This document shows, piece after piece, positions 37,601-45,601 of a stretch of DNA of 64,000 nt (the stretch's first letter is position 1; each line of letters starts with the position of its first letter). Source of the DNA: Pirellulales bacterium (GTDB lineage Bacteria > Planctomycetota > Planctomycetia > Pirellulales > JACPPG01). A model generated the notes under the pieces. That model saw nothing but the letters and a program-made list of their open reading frames with translations, searched no databases and was not told where the DNA came from. The translations under genes were made by a program, and so were the position numbers. The stretch lies in the NCBI GenBank assembly GCA_036499395.1, contig DASYDW010000030.1, positions 60,505-124,504 of the forward strand. The letters run 5' to 3'.

Positions 37601-40493
37601 CGGCAGCGGTGGCATCAAAGATCTCGCTGGCAATGCGCTGGCGACCAACATCTTCTCGTCGTTTACGACCGTGGCGTTACCGCCTACCGATACGACGCCG
37701 CCCACGGTAATCAGCGTCACTCCGGCCGGAGCGTCGACAGGAGTCGCGACCAGCGCCAATGTCACCGCGACATTCAGTGAAGCCTTGACGGCGGCAAGTG
37801 TTTCGGGAAGCACCTTCCAACTGCGGGACGTGAATAGCAACCTGATAGCCGCAACGGTTAGCTACAACGCGTCGACAAAGACAGCAACGCTCACCCCAAC
37901 CAGTCCGCTTGCCAACAGCATGACGTACATGCTGGCGATTGTCGGTGGCGCGAGCGGTGTTAAGGACTTGGCCGGCAACGCTCTGGCAACCACCGTCTTC
38001 TCATCGTTCACGACCGTGGTGCTGCCGCCGGCCGATACGACGCCCCCCACGGTTACAGTAGTTACACCGCTCGGGGCGTCCACGGGCGTGGCTGTCAATG
38101 CACTGGCCACTGTGACATTTAGCGAACCAGTGAACGCGGGCAGTATCAGCAGCAGCACGATCCAGTTGCGTGATTCGAACAACAACCTGGTCGCCGCCAC
38201 GGTCAGCTACAATGCCTCGACGAAGACAGCAGTCCTTGACCCGACCGGCTCGCTGGCCAACGGCATGACCTACATGATTACGGTCGTCGGTGGCGCCAGC
38301 GGTGTGAAAGACGTGGCCGGCAATGCCCTGGCTGCGAATGTCTTCTCGTCCTTCACGACCGTGGCCGCATCGCTTCCCCCGGCAACGTCCAGCTTGTGGC
38401 CGTCGACCACGACTCCTGCGACGATCGATAGCGGCGACGGTCAATCGGTCGAACTGGGAGTAAAGTTCACCGCCAGTACCAGCGGCTACATCACGGGAAT
38501 TGAATTCTACAAGAGCGCTGCGAATGGAGGCACGCACACCGGCAGCTTGTGGAGCAGCAGCGGCCAGCAATTGGCGACCGCGACCTTCACGAGCGAAACG
38601 GGGAGTGGCTGGCAACAAGTCTTGTTCTCGACGCCAGTGGCGGTTTCGGCCGGCGTCACGTATGTGGCCAGTTACCACACCAATGTCGGCCACTACTCGG
38701 TTTCGTCTAACTACTTCAGTTCCGGCTATTCCAATGGCCCGTTGAGCGTGGCAGCCAATGGCGGCGTCTACTCGTACGGCGCGGGCGGTTTCCCCAGCAG
38801 CTCGTATCAGGGCAGCAACTATTGGGTTGATCCGCTGTTCAGTTCGATTGCGCCTGCCGATACGACGGCGCCGACGGTGGTCAGCGTTAGCCCGGCCGGC
38901 GCCGCGACGGGGGTCTCGACCACGGCGAGTGTTTCGGTCACGTTCAGCGAGGCCTTGAGCGTCGCGAGCGTCACGAGCAGCACGGTATTGTTGCGAGACT
39001 CGAGCAACAATCTGATCGGCGCCACGGTCAGCTACAACGCTTCGACGAAGACGGCCACACTGACGCCCACCAGCGCGCTCGCCAATGGCATGACCTATAT
39101 GGTGACCGTCGTCGGCGGCGCCAGCGGCGTGAAAGATCTCGCCGGCAATGCGGTGGCCGCGAACGTCTTTTCATCCTTCACGACCGTCGCGGCCTCGGCT
39201 CCCTCGACGACGTCCAGTTTGTGGTCGTCGAGCGACACGCCTGCCGCGGTCGATGGCGGGGACGGACAATCGGTCGAAGTCGGTGTGAAATTCACCACAA
39301 GCACGGACGGCTACATCACGGGCATCCGCTTCTATAAGAGCGCAGGTAACGGCGGAACTCATACCGGTAGCCTGTGGAGCAGCACCGGACAATTGTTGGC
39401 GACGGCGACGTTCACCAGCGAAACGGGGAGCGGTTGGCAGCAGGTCTTGTTCTCGACGCCGGTGGCTGTCTCGGCTGGCGTCACTTATGTGGCCAGCTAC
39501 CACGCCACCCTAGGTCACTACTCGATTTCGCGCGGTTATTTCAGCTCTGGCTATTCCAACGGTTCGCTCAGTGTCGCGGCGAACGGCGGCGTCTACTCTT
39601 ACGGCTCGGGAGGCTTCCCCACGAATTCGTACTTGGGGAGCAACTACTGGGTCGACGTCGTGTTCAGCGGAAGTGCGCCAACGGACACGACGCCGCCGAC
39701 GGTCGTCGGCGTGACGCCGGCCGGCGCATCGACGAATGTCGCCACCAGCGCTAGCATCACCGCGACGTTCAGCGAACCCTTGAACGTAGCCAGCGTTACA
39801 AGCAATACGTTCCAGTTGCGCGATTCGAATAGCAATCTGATCGCGGCCACGGTCAGCTACAACGCCGCCAACAAAACAGTCTCGCTAACGCCCACTAGTG
39901 CGCTGGCCAACGGCATGACCTACATGCTGACCATCGTTGGTGGTGCAAGCGGCGCAAAAGATCTGGCTGGCAATTCGCTGGCGTCCAATGTTTTCTCGTC
40001 GTTCACGACGATCACGGCGAACGCTAGCCCGGCCAATCTATTCACGTCGACGATCACGCCCGCGACGGCCGACAGCGGCGATACCCAGGCGGTTTCGGTC
40101 GGCGTGACGTTTTCGGCCACGCAGAATGGGTACATCACAGGGATTCGTTTCTATAAGAGCACCGCGAACACGGGGACGCACATCGCCAACTTGTGGACAA
40201 GCACGGGGCAACTGCTCGGCACGGCCACCTTCACCAGCGAAACGGGAAGCGGCTGGCAGGACGTGCAGTTTGCGACGCCGATTGCAATCGCGGCAGGCAC
40301 AAGTTACGTCGCCAGCTACACGACGACCGCGGGGCACTATTCCGTTAGCCGGTCGTACTTCACAGCCGCTTTGACAAGTGGTCTGCTGCAGACTCCGGCG
40401 AACGCTGGCGTCTACGTGTACGGCGCCGGCTTCCCCACGAATTCGTACCAGGGAAGCAATTACTGGGTGGATGTCGATTTCCTGGCCAGCTAG
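34686..40493 (+). CDS. LEPR-XLL surface protein: trypsin-like protease, nine Ig-like and three DUF4082 domains
   Basis: 1,935 residues. The N-terminus carries the LEPR-XLL-like FEPLEERIAL motif (~44-53). A trypsin-like serine protease domain follows, with triad candidates His98 (LTATHVG), Asp134 (LTDLTLY) and Ser246 (GSWGDSGGG). A cadherin-like domain comes next (HTVTLSQGAPYTFGV). From genome position 35964 there are seven Big_5 (SbsA-like Ig) domains of exactly 115 residues each (TPPTV...SFTTV), then alternating DUF4082 domains (SGYITGIEFYKSA, GSGWQQVLFSTPVAVSAGVTYVASY) and two more Ig domains, ending with a third DUF4082. Ig stretches act as stalks and DUF4082 is a sugar-binding-like domain, so a surface-displayed protease with carbohydrate contact is inferred. 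No dockerin or PEP-CTERM anchor at the end. ATG 34686 preferred to GTG 34662. Confidence 0.88.
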   Translation: MLLDWLFNTDHSRSLPVDRRAEPAVGRAAAIDRRASRLSRRLSFEPLEERIALTIVAGGDGSQNNSAPTDDPGYENIGIRGSGTAVYLGNGWMLTATHVGAGATYIDNAWYNMVPNSAIQLANPTGAGYTALTDLTLYQIDGRPDLPSISIGTIAPSIGWSVTMIGNGRDRQANEVYWNSSWQQTSSPSTYAGYLWNTGSQDIRWGTNIISAVGMMEGVDVNSETAFATQFTANVANEGTGSWGDSGGGVFHKDASGNWQLVGLMFSISTLPGEPIGASAFGDITYMADLSVYRNVILSAMGANHAPSGTSHTVTLSQGAPYTFGVADFGFSDAGDNPANSFQAVKITTLPAIGNLTDNGVAVTAGQYVSVTDITAGKLQYSVTTIPGGAASTSFTFQVQDNGGTAGGRVDTDPSPKTMTIDLSHVDLTPPTVAAVTPLGASTGVSVNSPVTVTFSEAVTAGSVTSSTLQLRDSNNNLVAATVTYNASTKTATLTPTAPLANGTFYMLTVVGGAGGVTDLAGNALATNIFSSFTTVAAAPPDTTPPTVTAVTPLGASTGVSTSAVVTVTFSEPLNPASVTSSTLQLRDPNNNLVAATVSYNAANNTATLTPTSPLAGSTLYMLTIVGGSSGVKDLAGNALATNTFSSFTTLVMPPPDTTPPTVIAVSPVGASTGVSVNSVVTVTFSEALIAARVTGSTLQLRDSNNNLVAASVTYNATTNTATLTPTSPLANGTTYMLTVVGGDAGLKDLAGNALGTNVFSSFTTVAIAQADTTPPTVVSVTPRGASTGVPVNSVVTVQFSEDLIAARVTSGTVQLRDANNNLVAASVTYNPLTDTATLTPTSSLANGMTYMLTVVGGDVGLKDLAGNALATNVFSSFTTVASTQVDTTPPTVVSVTPLGASTGVAINSMVTVTFSEPLNTASVTSSTLQLRDSNNNLVATAISYDSSAKSATLVPTSPLANGMTYMLTIVGGSGGIKDLAGNALATNIFSSFTTVALPPTDTTPPTVISVTPAGASTGVATSANVTATFSEALTAASVSGSTFQLRDVNSNLIAATVSYNASTKTATLTPTSPLANSMTYMLAIVGGASGVKDLAGNALATTVFSSFTTVVLPPADTTPPTVTVVTPLGASTGVAVNALATVTFSEPVNAGSISSSTIQLRDSNNNLVAATVSYNASTKTAVLDPTGSLANGMTYMITVVGGASGVKDVAGNALAANVFSSFTTVAASLPPATSSLWPSTTTPATIDSGDGQSVELGVKFTASTSGYITGIEFYKSAANGGTHTGSLWSSSGQQLATATFTSETGSGWQQVLFSTPVAVSAGVTYVASYHTNVGHYSVSSNYFSSGYSNGPLSVAANGGVYSYGAGGFPSSSYQGSNYWVDPLFSSIAPADTTAPTVVSVSPAGAATGVSTTASVSVTFSEALSVASVTSSTVLLRDSSNNLIGATVSYNASTKTATLTPTSALANGMTYMVTVVGGASGVKDLAGNAVAANVFSSFTTVAASAPSTTSSLWSSSDTPAAVDGGDGQSVEVGVKFTTSTDGYITGIRFYKSAGNGGTHTGSLWSSTGQLLATATFTSETGSGWQQVLFSTPVAVSAGVTYVASYHATLGHYSISRGYFSSGYSNGSLSVAANGGVYSYGSGGFPTNSYLGSNYWVDVVFSGSAPTDTTPPTVVGVTPAGASTNVATSASITATFSEPLNVASVTSNTFQLRDSNSNLIAATVSYNAANKTVSLTPTSALANGMTYMLTIVGGASGAKDLAGNSLASNVFSSFTTITANASPANLFTSTITPATADSGDTQAVSVGVTFSATQNGYITGIRFYKSTANTGTHIANLWTSTGQLLGTATFTSETGSGWQDVQFATPIAIAAGTSYVASYTTTAGHYSVSRSYFTAALTSGLLQTPANAGVYVYGAGFPTNSYQGSNYWVDVDFLAS
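35964..38378 (+). repeat. seven tandem 345-bp coding repeats
   Basis: Units start at 35964, 36309, 36654, 36999, 37344, 37689 and 38034, each exactly 345 bases (115 codons, one Ig-like domain). No indel among the seven units. Sequences are similar but not identical, so they are older duplications or kept alike by gene conversion. Confidence 0.9.
38379..40493 (+). repeat. 825-bp higher-order coding repeat (DUF4082 + Ig), 2.6 copies
   Basis: Units start at 38379, 39204 and 40029. The first two consist of a 480-base DUF4082 part plus a 345-base Ig part (38859 and 39684); the third has only the DUF4082 part and ends the gene. Confidence 0.88.
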
Positions 40494-40852
40494 TCATTGA
40501 GATTGAATCGCCTGTGTGCTGGCGTCGGTCGCGCGGTGATAAATCTTCAGTCGTTTCGCGAGATTTCCGAAGCCGGCTGCCGCGCGATCAACGGGGCTGT
40601 CTTTGGTCGCGCATAGATGGCCGGCCGCTAGCTCATCCCGACGATTTCAGCATGGATTTTGCCTTTCGTTCGGGAAGCTGGGAAAGAGGCGTGAAGCCAT
40701 ACGCCCTGATTTGCGATTCGGCGCGATTGGCCCGCACTTTGCTTATCAGGTTATTCGCTGACGCGGGCGAGTCCCTTGCCAGCAGCCATTGGGGTGACGC
40801 CGCCGGTGGCACTTCTTACATAGACGTCACGGACACGACGGGAGAGTCACAG
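40494..40852. other. intergenic or leader region
   Basis: 359 bases between the surface protease stop and the next gene. The downstream frame is open back to 40514, but residues in that part are Arg/Ser-rich and look untranslated. No terminator with a T-run was seen. Confidence 0.4.
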
Positions 40853-41803
40853 ATGGACCTGCACAAGGACTCAATCATTCGCAAGTGGGCCTCGGCGATT
40901 CTGATCTTGGCAACCACGGCCAGCGCACGATCGAGCGACGGCGCGGAAGTTGTCTTTGACTTTCCCAGCGCCATCGAGTTCCGCGATGTTACGACCAGCG
41001 AATTCGAGCAGATGCATCCAGAGGCAATGTTGCTACAAGGAAAGCTATCGATTTCAGCTCGCTTCGCGGCCGGCAATCCGACGGAAATCGTCGACTTCGT
41101 CTATGTGATCAAGACCGATGCCGGCATGCGGGTCGTTGACTACTCGCCGCAGACAACGATGGAAAGTGCAGTTACGTCCGATCAAATCGAGGTCACCGCC
41201 GCCAACGAGAACTCGACATTGACGGGACTCGAAGCGGGGGGCGTGGTGGCGCCTTTGAAGTTGACGGCCGGTCACAATCAGGCCTCGAAAAAATCCGAGT
41301 CGACACATTTCAAGCAGGTCGCGGCGAAGGATATTATCCTGGCCGCCGGCACGATCGACCGCGAGCATGGAGTCTTCTTTCGCATTCGCCCTTCGCGCAC
41401 CACCTCGCTCGAAGGGGGCAAGGAATTCGTGTTGACTGTCGCCGTTCCGCGATCGTGGCGAGGCAGTGTCTGTGCGATCGAATGCTCGGCGCGCGGCGCG
41501 AAACAAACTACGTTTTCGACTTCCGTCGTTTCGGCCGGCGCAGCGGTGGTGCAGGTGGGCGTCTATCTTGCCACGGATCGCGATGCGGCGAGCCTTGCCG
41601 AGGAACTGTGCGTGCGGCAGGGACACCTGGCCGAATTGCTGGCCGTGCAAGCAAGCAAGAAGGATCTGCTCCATACCATTTCGCTGCACAAAGCCGACGC
41701 CCAGCAACGGGCGGAGATCGAAGAAGCCGAAGAGACCGTGCGCGTCTTGCGGCTGAAATTGCAGCAAATGGGTGCGTCGCTGGACCGCACGGCATTGAAT
41801 TAA
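40853..41803 (+). CDS. exported protein of unknown function with C-terminal coiled coil
   Basis: 316 residues. After a short charged start (MDLHKDSIIRKW) comes a hydrophobic signal segment (ASAILILATTASA). The body has repeated beta-type stretches (VVFDFPSAIEFRDV, GKLSISARFAAGNPTEIVDF, EGGKEFVLTVAVPRSWRG) and no recognised domain. The last ~70 residues are helical with heptads (HLAELLAVQASKKDL, RAEIEEAEETVRVLRLKLQQM), a likely coiled coil. The ATG at 40853 is supported by GGGAGA 8 bases upstream and by the signal segment. Function unknown. Confidence 0.65.
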   Translation: MDLHKDSIIRKWASAILILATTASARSSDGAEVVFDFPSAIEFRDVTTSEFEQMHPEAMLLQGKLSISARFAAGNPTEIVDFVYVIKTDAGMRVVDYSPQTTMESAVTSDQIEVTAANENSTLTGLEAGGVVAPLKLTAGHNQASKKSESTHFKQVAAKDIILAAGTIDREHGVFFRIRPSRTTSLEGGKEFVLTVAVPRSWRGSVCAIECSARGAKQTTFSTSVVSAGAAVVQVGVYLATDRDAASLAEELCVRQGHLAELLAVQASKKDLLHTISLHKADAQQRAEIEEAEETVRVLRLKLQQMGASLDRTALN

Positions 41804-42058
41804 TGCTGACCGGGCGAGTTGAGCGTCGAACGCGCCGCAGCGGAAGCGATCGGTCGTCGAATCCGCCCGCCGCGCAAGACAAAAACCTGATAAGCCGTAA
41901 GATCGGCCTACCAGGCTTTTGTTTTTCTTACTCGATCATCAACGCCTTCGGTCACTATTGAATATTGTCTCCGATCGCGGGGCGAAAAGGCGGGAGCGGG
42001 TGGAACGGGTTTCACAGGAGCGGCGTTACTTCCACATCCCACCCTACTCCCCAAAATC

Positions 42059-42094
42059 GAAGAGCCAGACGGCCACACCTCCGTCCGGCTCTTC
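42059..42094 (-). terminator. strong stem-loop after the CARDB-like gene
   Basis: 14-bp stem (GAAGAGCCAGACGG / CCGTCCGGCTCTTC, one G-T pair) with an 8-base loop, just past the stop at 42099 of the minus-strand gene. The T-tract is short on the minus strand (GATTTTGG). Confidence 0.6.
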
Positions 42095-42098
42095 CTCG

Positions 42099-43265
42099 TC
42101 ACGACGCGGGTTGAACCGCGGTGCGGTCGACTCCCGTCGCGTTGTTGTCGCGGTTGATGTCGTTCACCTCGCCGTGGCTGTCGACGAACACGAACAGCTT
42201 GGCGAATTCGCTGTGCGAATCCCCTCCCATCGAGAAGGCCGTGGCCGGCAGCCGCAGATCCACCATGGAGACGTCGCTGGTCGGTACCGAGGAGATACGG
42301 CTCTCGATCGTCGGCAGATTGGCGGTCAAATTCGCGTCATCCGCGGCGACCAAAGCCACATTGAAGTCGCGATCCACCGGCGACCGGCCGGCGTTGCGGA
42401 ATGTCACGCGATACCGTGGGCCGATTTGCTTCGCGACATCACCGTTGTCCAGCAGGCGCACATCGACCAGTTGCAAATCCACGCCGGTCACCGGAGTCGG
42501 AACGGTCGAGGCCAGGGAAGCAGCCGGAGTCGTTACGCTGCTAACGAGCGTCGTGGGGGTGACGTAGGTTGTGCCACCACCGTAGTAGCTGCCGTATCCG
42601 CCGTAGTAGTTACTGCCGCAGTACCGTCCTAAGGCCCCGTAGCTGCCATAGCCGTAAGGCCACAACCCCAGGCCGTACAAACCGAACCAGGGATAGAAGC
42701 CCCCGCAGTACGGGAAGCAACCTTTGTGCGGGACATTTCCACCAAGCAGCGGTCCGGCCTTGAAGCCGCCCGGCGGCGAATTGATTTTCGTCGGGTTGAG
42801 CAGCGATACCTTATTCACGCCAACCTTGGAAATCGACGACGCGTTGCCTGGGAACTTGGTGTTCACCGGTTTGATGATCGTGCTGTTAGTCCCCTGCCCT
42901 TTGAACGTCGAGTTCTTCAGCAGCGAAGAATTCAAATTTGAGAGATTGTTGTTGGTGGTGAGATTACTGGTGTTCTTCAGCGTATTGAGGTTCGTCGATT
43001 TCGTAGTATTGAGTTTGGTGCTATGCAACGAACTCGCGCCGAGGTTCTTCGTCGAAAAGTTGTTGGCCTTAAAGCTGGACGTGCTTCGTGACATGCCGCT
43101 CGAGGAGGAGCGAGCGAATGAACTGCCGCCTACGTGCCCCATTCCACCACCGCCGCCGCCACCTCCACCGCCGTGAGCCATTGCCGGCTCTGCGGCCGAG
43201 AAAGCCAAGCCAGCCGCCGCCACCACCGCCAAAAACCATCTCGTGTTTTTCAGTTCGGTCTTCAT
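42099..43265 (-). CDS. exported Gly/Asn/Ser-rich protein with CARDB-like domain
   Basis: 388 residues. Signal peptide WFLAVVAAAGLAFSAAEPAMA is followed at once by a run of ten glycines, then a Ser/Thr/Asn-rich low-complexity region to ~165. A Gly/Tyr-rich aromatic stretch follows (FYPWFGLYGLGLWPYGYGSYG), then a C-terminal CARDB/Ig-like domain (DLQLVDVRLLDNGDVAKQIG, YRVTFRNAGRSPVDRDFNVAL, VNDINRDNNATG, the last two being typical CARDB segments). Expected outside the cytoplasm; function unknown. Low-complexity segments suggest a flexible or aggregating surface component. Confidence 0.8.
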   Translation of the reverse strand: MKTELKNTRWFLAVVAAAGLAFSAAEPAMAHGGGGGGGGGGMGHVGGSSFARSSSSGMSRSTSSFKANNFSTKNLGASSLHSTKLNTTKSTNLNTLKNTSNLTTNNNLSNLNSSLLKNSTFKGQGTNSTIIKPVNTKFPGNASSISKVGVNKVSLLNPTKINSPPGGFKAGPLLGGNVPHKGCFPYCGGFYPWFGLYGLGLWPYGYGSYGALGRYCGSNYYGGYGSYYGGGTTYVTPTTLVSSVTTPAASLASTVPTPVTGVDLQLVDVRLLDNGDVAKQIGPRYRVTFRNAGRSPVDRDFNVALVAADDANLTANLPTIESRISSVPTSDVSMVDLRLPATAFSMGGDSHSEFAKLFVFVDSHGEVNDINRDNNATGVDRTAVQPAS

Positions 43266-43586
43266 TGCCGTGCTCCCCGTTTTCTTAGGTCCGCAGATTC
43301 GTTACCCGTCTGCTCTTACCAGCGGAAATCGCTGGGAACTGTTACAGCGAATGGTGGTCGGGGGGCGGACGTTCTTCGGGATTTAGAGCGAGGGCGTTGG
43401 CCGTGAGATGGGGCTGGCCGAGAGATGGACAACCGTCCGCGAGGCGGCCATCAGACGTAACTCACTGCCTCGCAACACGATGGGGCGTCGCACCCGCCCC
43501 GCAGCCGTTGCCACGGCAAGCCATTTGCGACATCTATATAGGGTTGTCGCCGTGGCTCTAAGAATGCCGGCCCCGGGGATCTGCCG
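43266..43586. other. intergenic region, no gene seen
   Basis: 321 bases upstream of the CARDB-like gene and downstream of the acyltransferase-like gene, both on the minus strand. Only the promoter of the CARDB-like gene is expected here. Confidence 0.4.
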
Positions 43587-44798
43587 TCAATTCGCTCGCA
43601 CTGGCGCGGCGATAGGCCCGGGAACAACGTCGGGCAGGGAGATCGGCCGGTCTCGCGGCACGCGTTCCTGGACCGCGGCCTCGCCGAAGTCGAACATGCG
43701 GAAGGTTTTACTATGCCGCAGCCCGGCTTTGCGCATGCCGCCAATGGCCAGCGTGTTGGTTTCTGAAATCCAGGAGAATTCCGCTTCGCTGAAGCCAAGT
43801 TCCAAGGATTTTGGCAACAAGGCCCGCAGCAATACCAGGCTTAATCCCCAACGCTGATACTCAGGCGCCACGGTCAGCGATAGCACGCAAAATCGACTTA
43901 GACCGCGCCGCGACAAGAGCTTGAGAAAACCGAACGGAAACAACCGGCCATCAATCTCGCGAATGCGTGGGTTGTAATCCGGCACGCCGATGACGGCACC
44001 GGCAACTTTGCCCTCGACCTCGGCAATCAGGGCGAACTGCGGTTCGATCAAGTGCCGCAACGACCCGACGAGATGTTGCAACTCGGTTCGCTCCAGTGGC
44101 ACGAACCCCCACATTCCTTCCAGCGAACGATTGAACACTTCGAGGAATAGATCGATATCGCGGCTATTCCGCGAGGTGTCCATCGGCCGAATCACGGGCT
44201 GCCAGCGCTCTTCGACCTGGTCCGTCAAAGGATCGAGATTGTGCTGGAACTCGGGCAACTCATCCTTGTGGCCCAGAAAGGCCAGCATGTCGTGTGCTTT
44301 GCGAAAGCCATAATCGGCAAGCAACTCGGGATAGTACGCCGGGTTATAAGGCAGCGAGAACGTCGGCGGGCTATCGAATCCATTGACCAGCATACCGCTG
44401 ACGTAATTCATCGATGGATTGACCGGCCCGCGCAGCCCGTAGGCGCCGCGCTCTTCGAGCCACTCGCGTGCCGCATCGAACAAGGCGTGCGACACTTGGC
44501 GATCATTGATCGACTCGAAAAAGCCGAAGAAGCCACGCCGCTCGTTGTATTCTCGATCGTGTCCGTGATTGATGATCGCCGCGATTTGGCCGACGATTTC
44601 CCGGTCACGCCACGCCAGAAAGGTCTGGATCTGGCCGGAGGTCAAAAACGGGTGAGCACGATATCCCAATAGCGGCGCCTGGGACGATCGCAACGGTGGC
44701 ACCCAGTGCGGATCGTTACGATACAACGACCAGGGAAAACGCATGAAGCGGCGCCGATCGAGCCACGACGAAACAGGCCGCACTTGCAGGTTCGACAT
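43587..44798 (-). CDS. GNAT-like N-acyltransferase protein
   Basis: 403 residues. The N-terminal half has WSLYRNDPHWVPPLRSSQ and FLAWRDREIVGQIAAIIN, a conserved opening of a family of GNAT-fold proteins in bacteria. The C-terminal half holds the acyl-CoA-binding-like part: FALIAEVEGKVAGAVIGVPDYN, LTVAPEYQRWGLSLVLL (motif A, Q/R-x-x-G) and SWISETNTLAIGGMRKAGL. No signal peptide. Substrate unknown; related proteins often sit near lipid or peptidoglycan genes, but no such context is present. Confidence 0.8.
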   Translation of the reverse strand: MSNLQVRPVSSWLDRRRFMRFPWSLYRNDPHWVPPLRSSQAPLLGYRAHPFLTSGQIQTFLAWRDREIVGQIAAIINHGHDREYNERRGFFGFFESINDRQVSHALFDAAREWLEERGAYGLRGPVNPSMNYVSGMLVNGFDSPPTFSLPYNPAYYPELLADYGFRKAHDMLAFLGHKDELPEFQHNLDPLTDQVEERWQPVIRPMDTSRNSRDIDLFLEVFNRSLEGMWGFVPLERTELQHLVGSLRHLIEPQFALIAEVEGKVAGAVIGVPDYNPRIREIDGRLFPFGFLKLLSRRGLSRFCVLSLTVAPEYQRWGLSLVLLRALLPKSLELGFSEAEFSWISETNTLAIGGMRKAGLRHSKTFRMFDFGEAAVQERVPRDRPISLPDVVPGPIAAPVRAN

Positions 44799-45180
44799 TG
44801 GCGCACGAGAGGGGTGTCTAAAGGACCACGTTTTTATGCTAACCCGGCAAACTCTATGCCAGCAAGAAAAATACCGGCGCTTTCAAAGTGGCAAAACCTA
44901 GGGTAAACGCGGTGAATCCTGCGCTTCGGCCGGCTGAAATTCATTACGAGCCATGGATAGCGGCAGGTCGCATCAGGCATCAGCGAAATTGGCCAAGGCG
45001 AATGTGTTGTCCTTTGATACTCGGGTGGCAAAACTCAGGCCAGAATCGCCACAGCTCGGCTCTGCCACGATTGCCGCTGTGGCGTTCCAGCGTTCAGACC
45101 GATGCAGTGCCGCATAGATACTATGCGCCTCACGTTGTATTCTGCTGCTGAAAAACAGCCATTTGCCCAGCGATGCGCGC
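44799..45180. other. intergenic region upstream of tmRNA, no gene seen
   Basis: 382 bases between the start of the acyltransferase-like gene and the tmRNA promoter. Short frames on both strands look random. Confidence 0.4.
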
Positions 45181-45189
45181 TGGTATAAT
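45181..45189 (+). promoter_or_regulatory. extended -10 promoter of tmRNA
   Basis: TGGTATAAT is a perfect extended -10 (TGn TATAAT), about 53 bases before the mature tmRNA 5' end. A weak TTGCCC lies 15 bases upstream as a possible -35. Transcription from here would make a precursor with a leader of about 45 bases. Confidence 0.65.
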
Positions 45190-45241
45190 TGAGCGTCGCG
45201 AGGGTCGAATGCCTTAATGGCCATTCGACCGTGCTGCAACC

Positions 45242-45601
45242 GGGGGCGAACAGGGTTCGACCGGACAGGTTGAAGCGCATGCGGCGTGCCGTGGTTGGTC
45301 AGTTGGCCACGTTAATAGCTGACCACAATCTTCAATTGCCGAAGATTCCTTTGCTTTGGCTGCCTAGAGATAGACAGCCCTAACTGCGGGTTTTCGTCGG
45401 AGAGACCCAAAAGTTAGTCACCAATTCCGAACCGGCTCGGGTCACTGCCGGGTACGTCCGAGCTTAAAACCGTTCCTGGCTTGCCTGCGATGCACCCTGT
45501 CGACTGGGGGCGCAATGGCTAAAGCGTAAATGAATCGACTACGCACGTAGAAGCAGGCGTGGAAATGTTACGGGACGCGGGTTCGATTCCCGCCGCCTCC
45601 A
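45242..45601 (+). ncRNA. ssrA: transfer-messenger RNA (tmRNA)
   Basis: The 5' end GGGGGCGAACAGGGTTCGAC and the 3' end with T-arm GCGGG-TTCGATT-CCCGC and acceptor strand CGCCTCC are canonical. The acceptor stem GGGGGCG/CGCCTCC pairs over 7 positions (one G-T), the discriminator is A at 45601 and CCA is not encoded. The tag-coding part ends GAA GAT TCC TTT GCT TTG GCT GCC TAG (stop 45365-45367), giving a tag most simply read as AEDSFALAA from the resume codon GCC at 45338. Length 360 bases. tmRNA rescues stalled ribosomes with SmpB; smpB is not in this window. The 3' end is used as an integration site by the adjacent island. Confidence 0.96.

Noticed and set aside
35964..40493. CRISPR-like array
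   Set aside because: Period 345 bp in one long open frame; these are Ig-like protein domains.
44834..45151. Short frames between the acyltransferase-like gene and tmRNA
   Set aside because: No ribosome site, no family resemblance, random composition.
45539..45601. WRRRESNPRP as a real protein motif
   Set aside because: It is the antisense translation of the T-arm and acceptor end of tmRNA.
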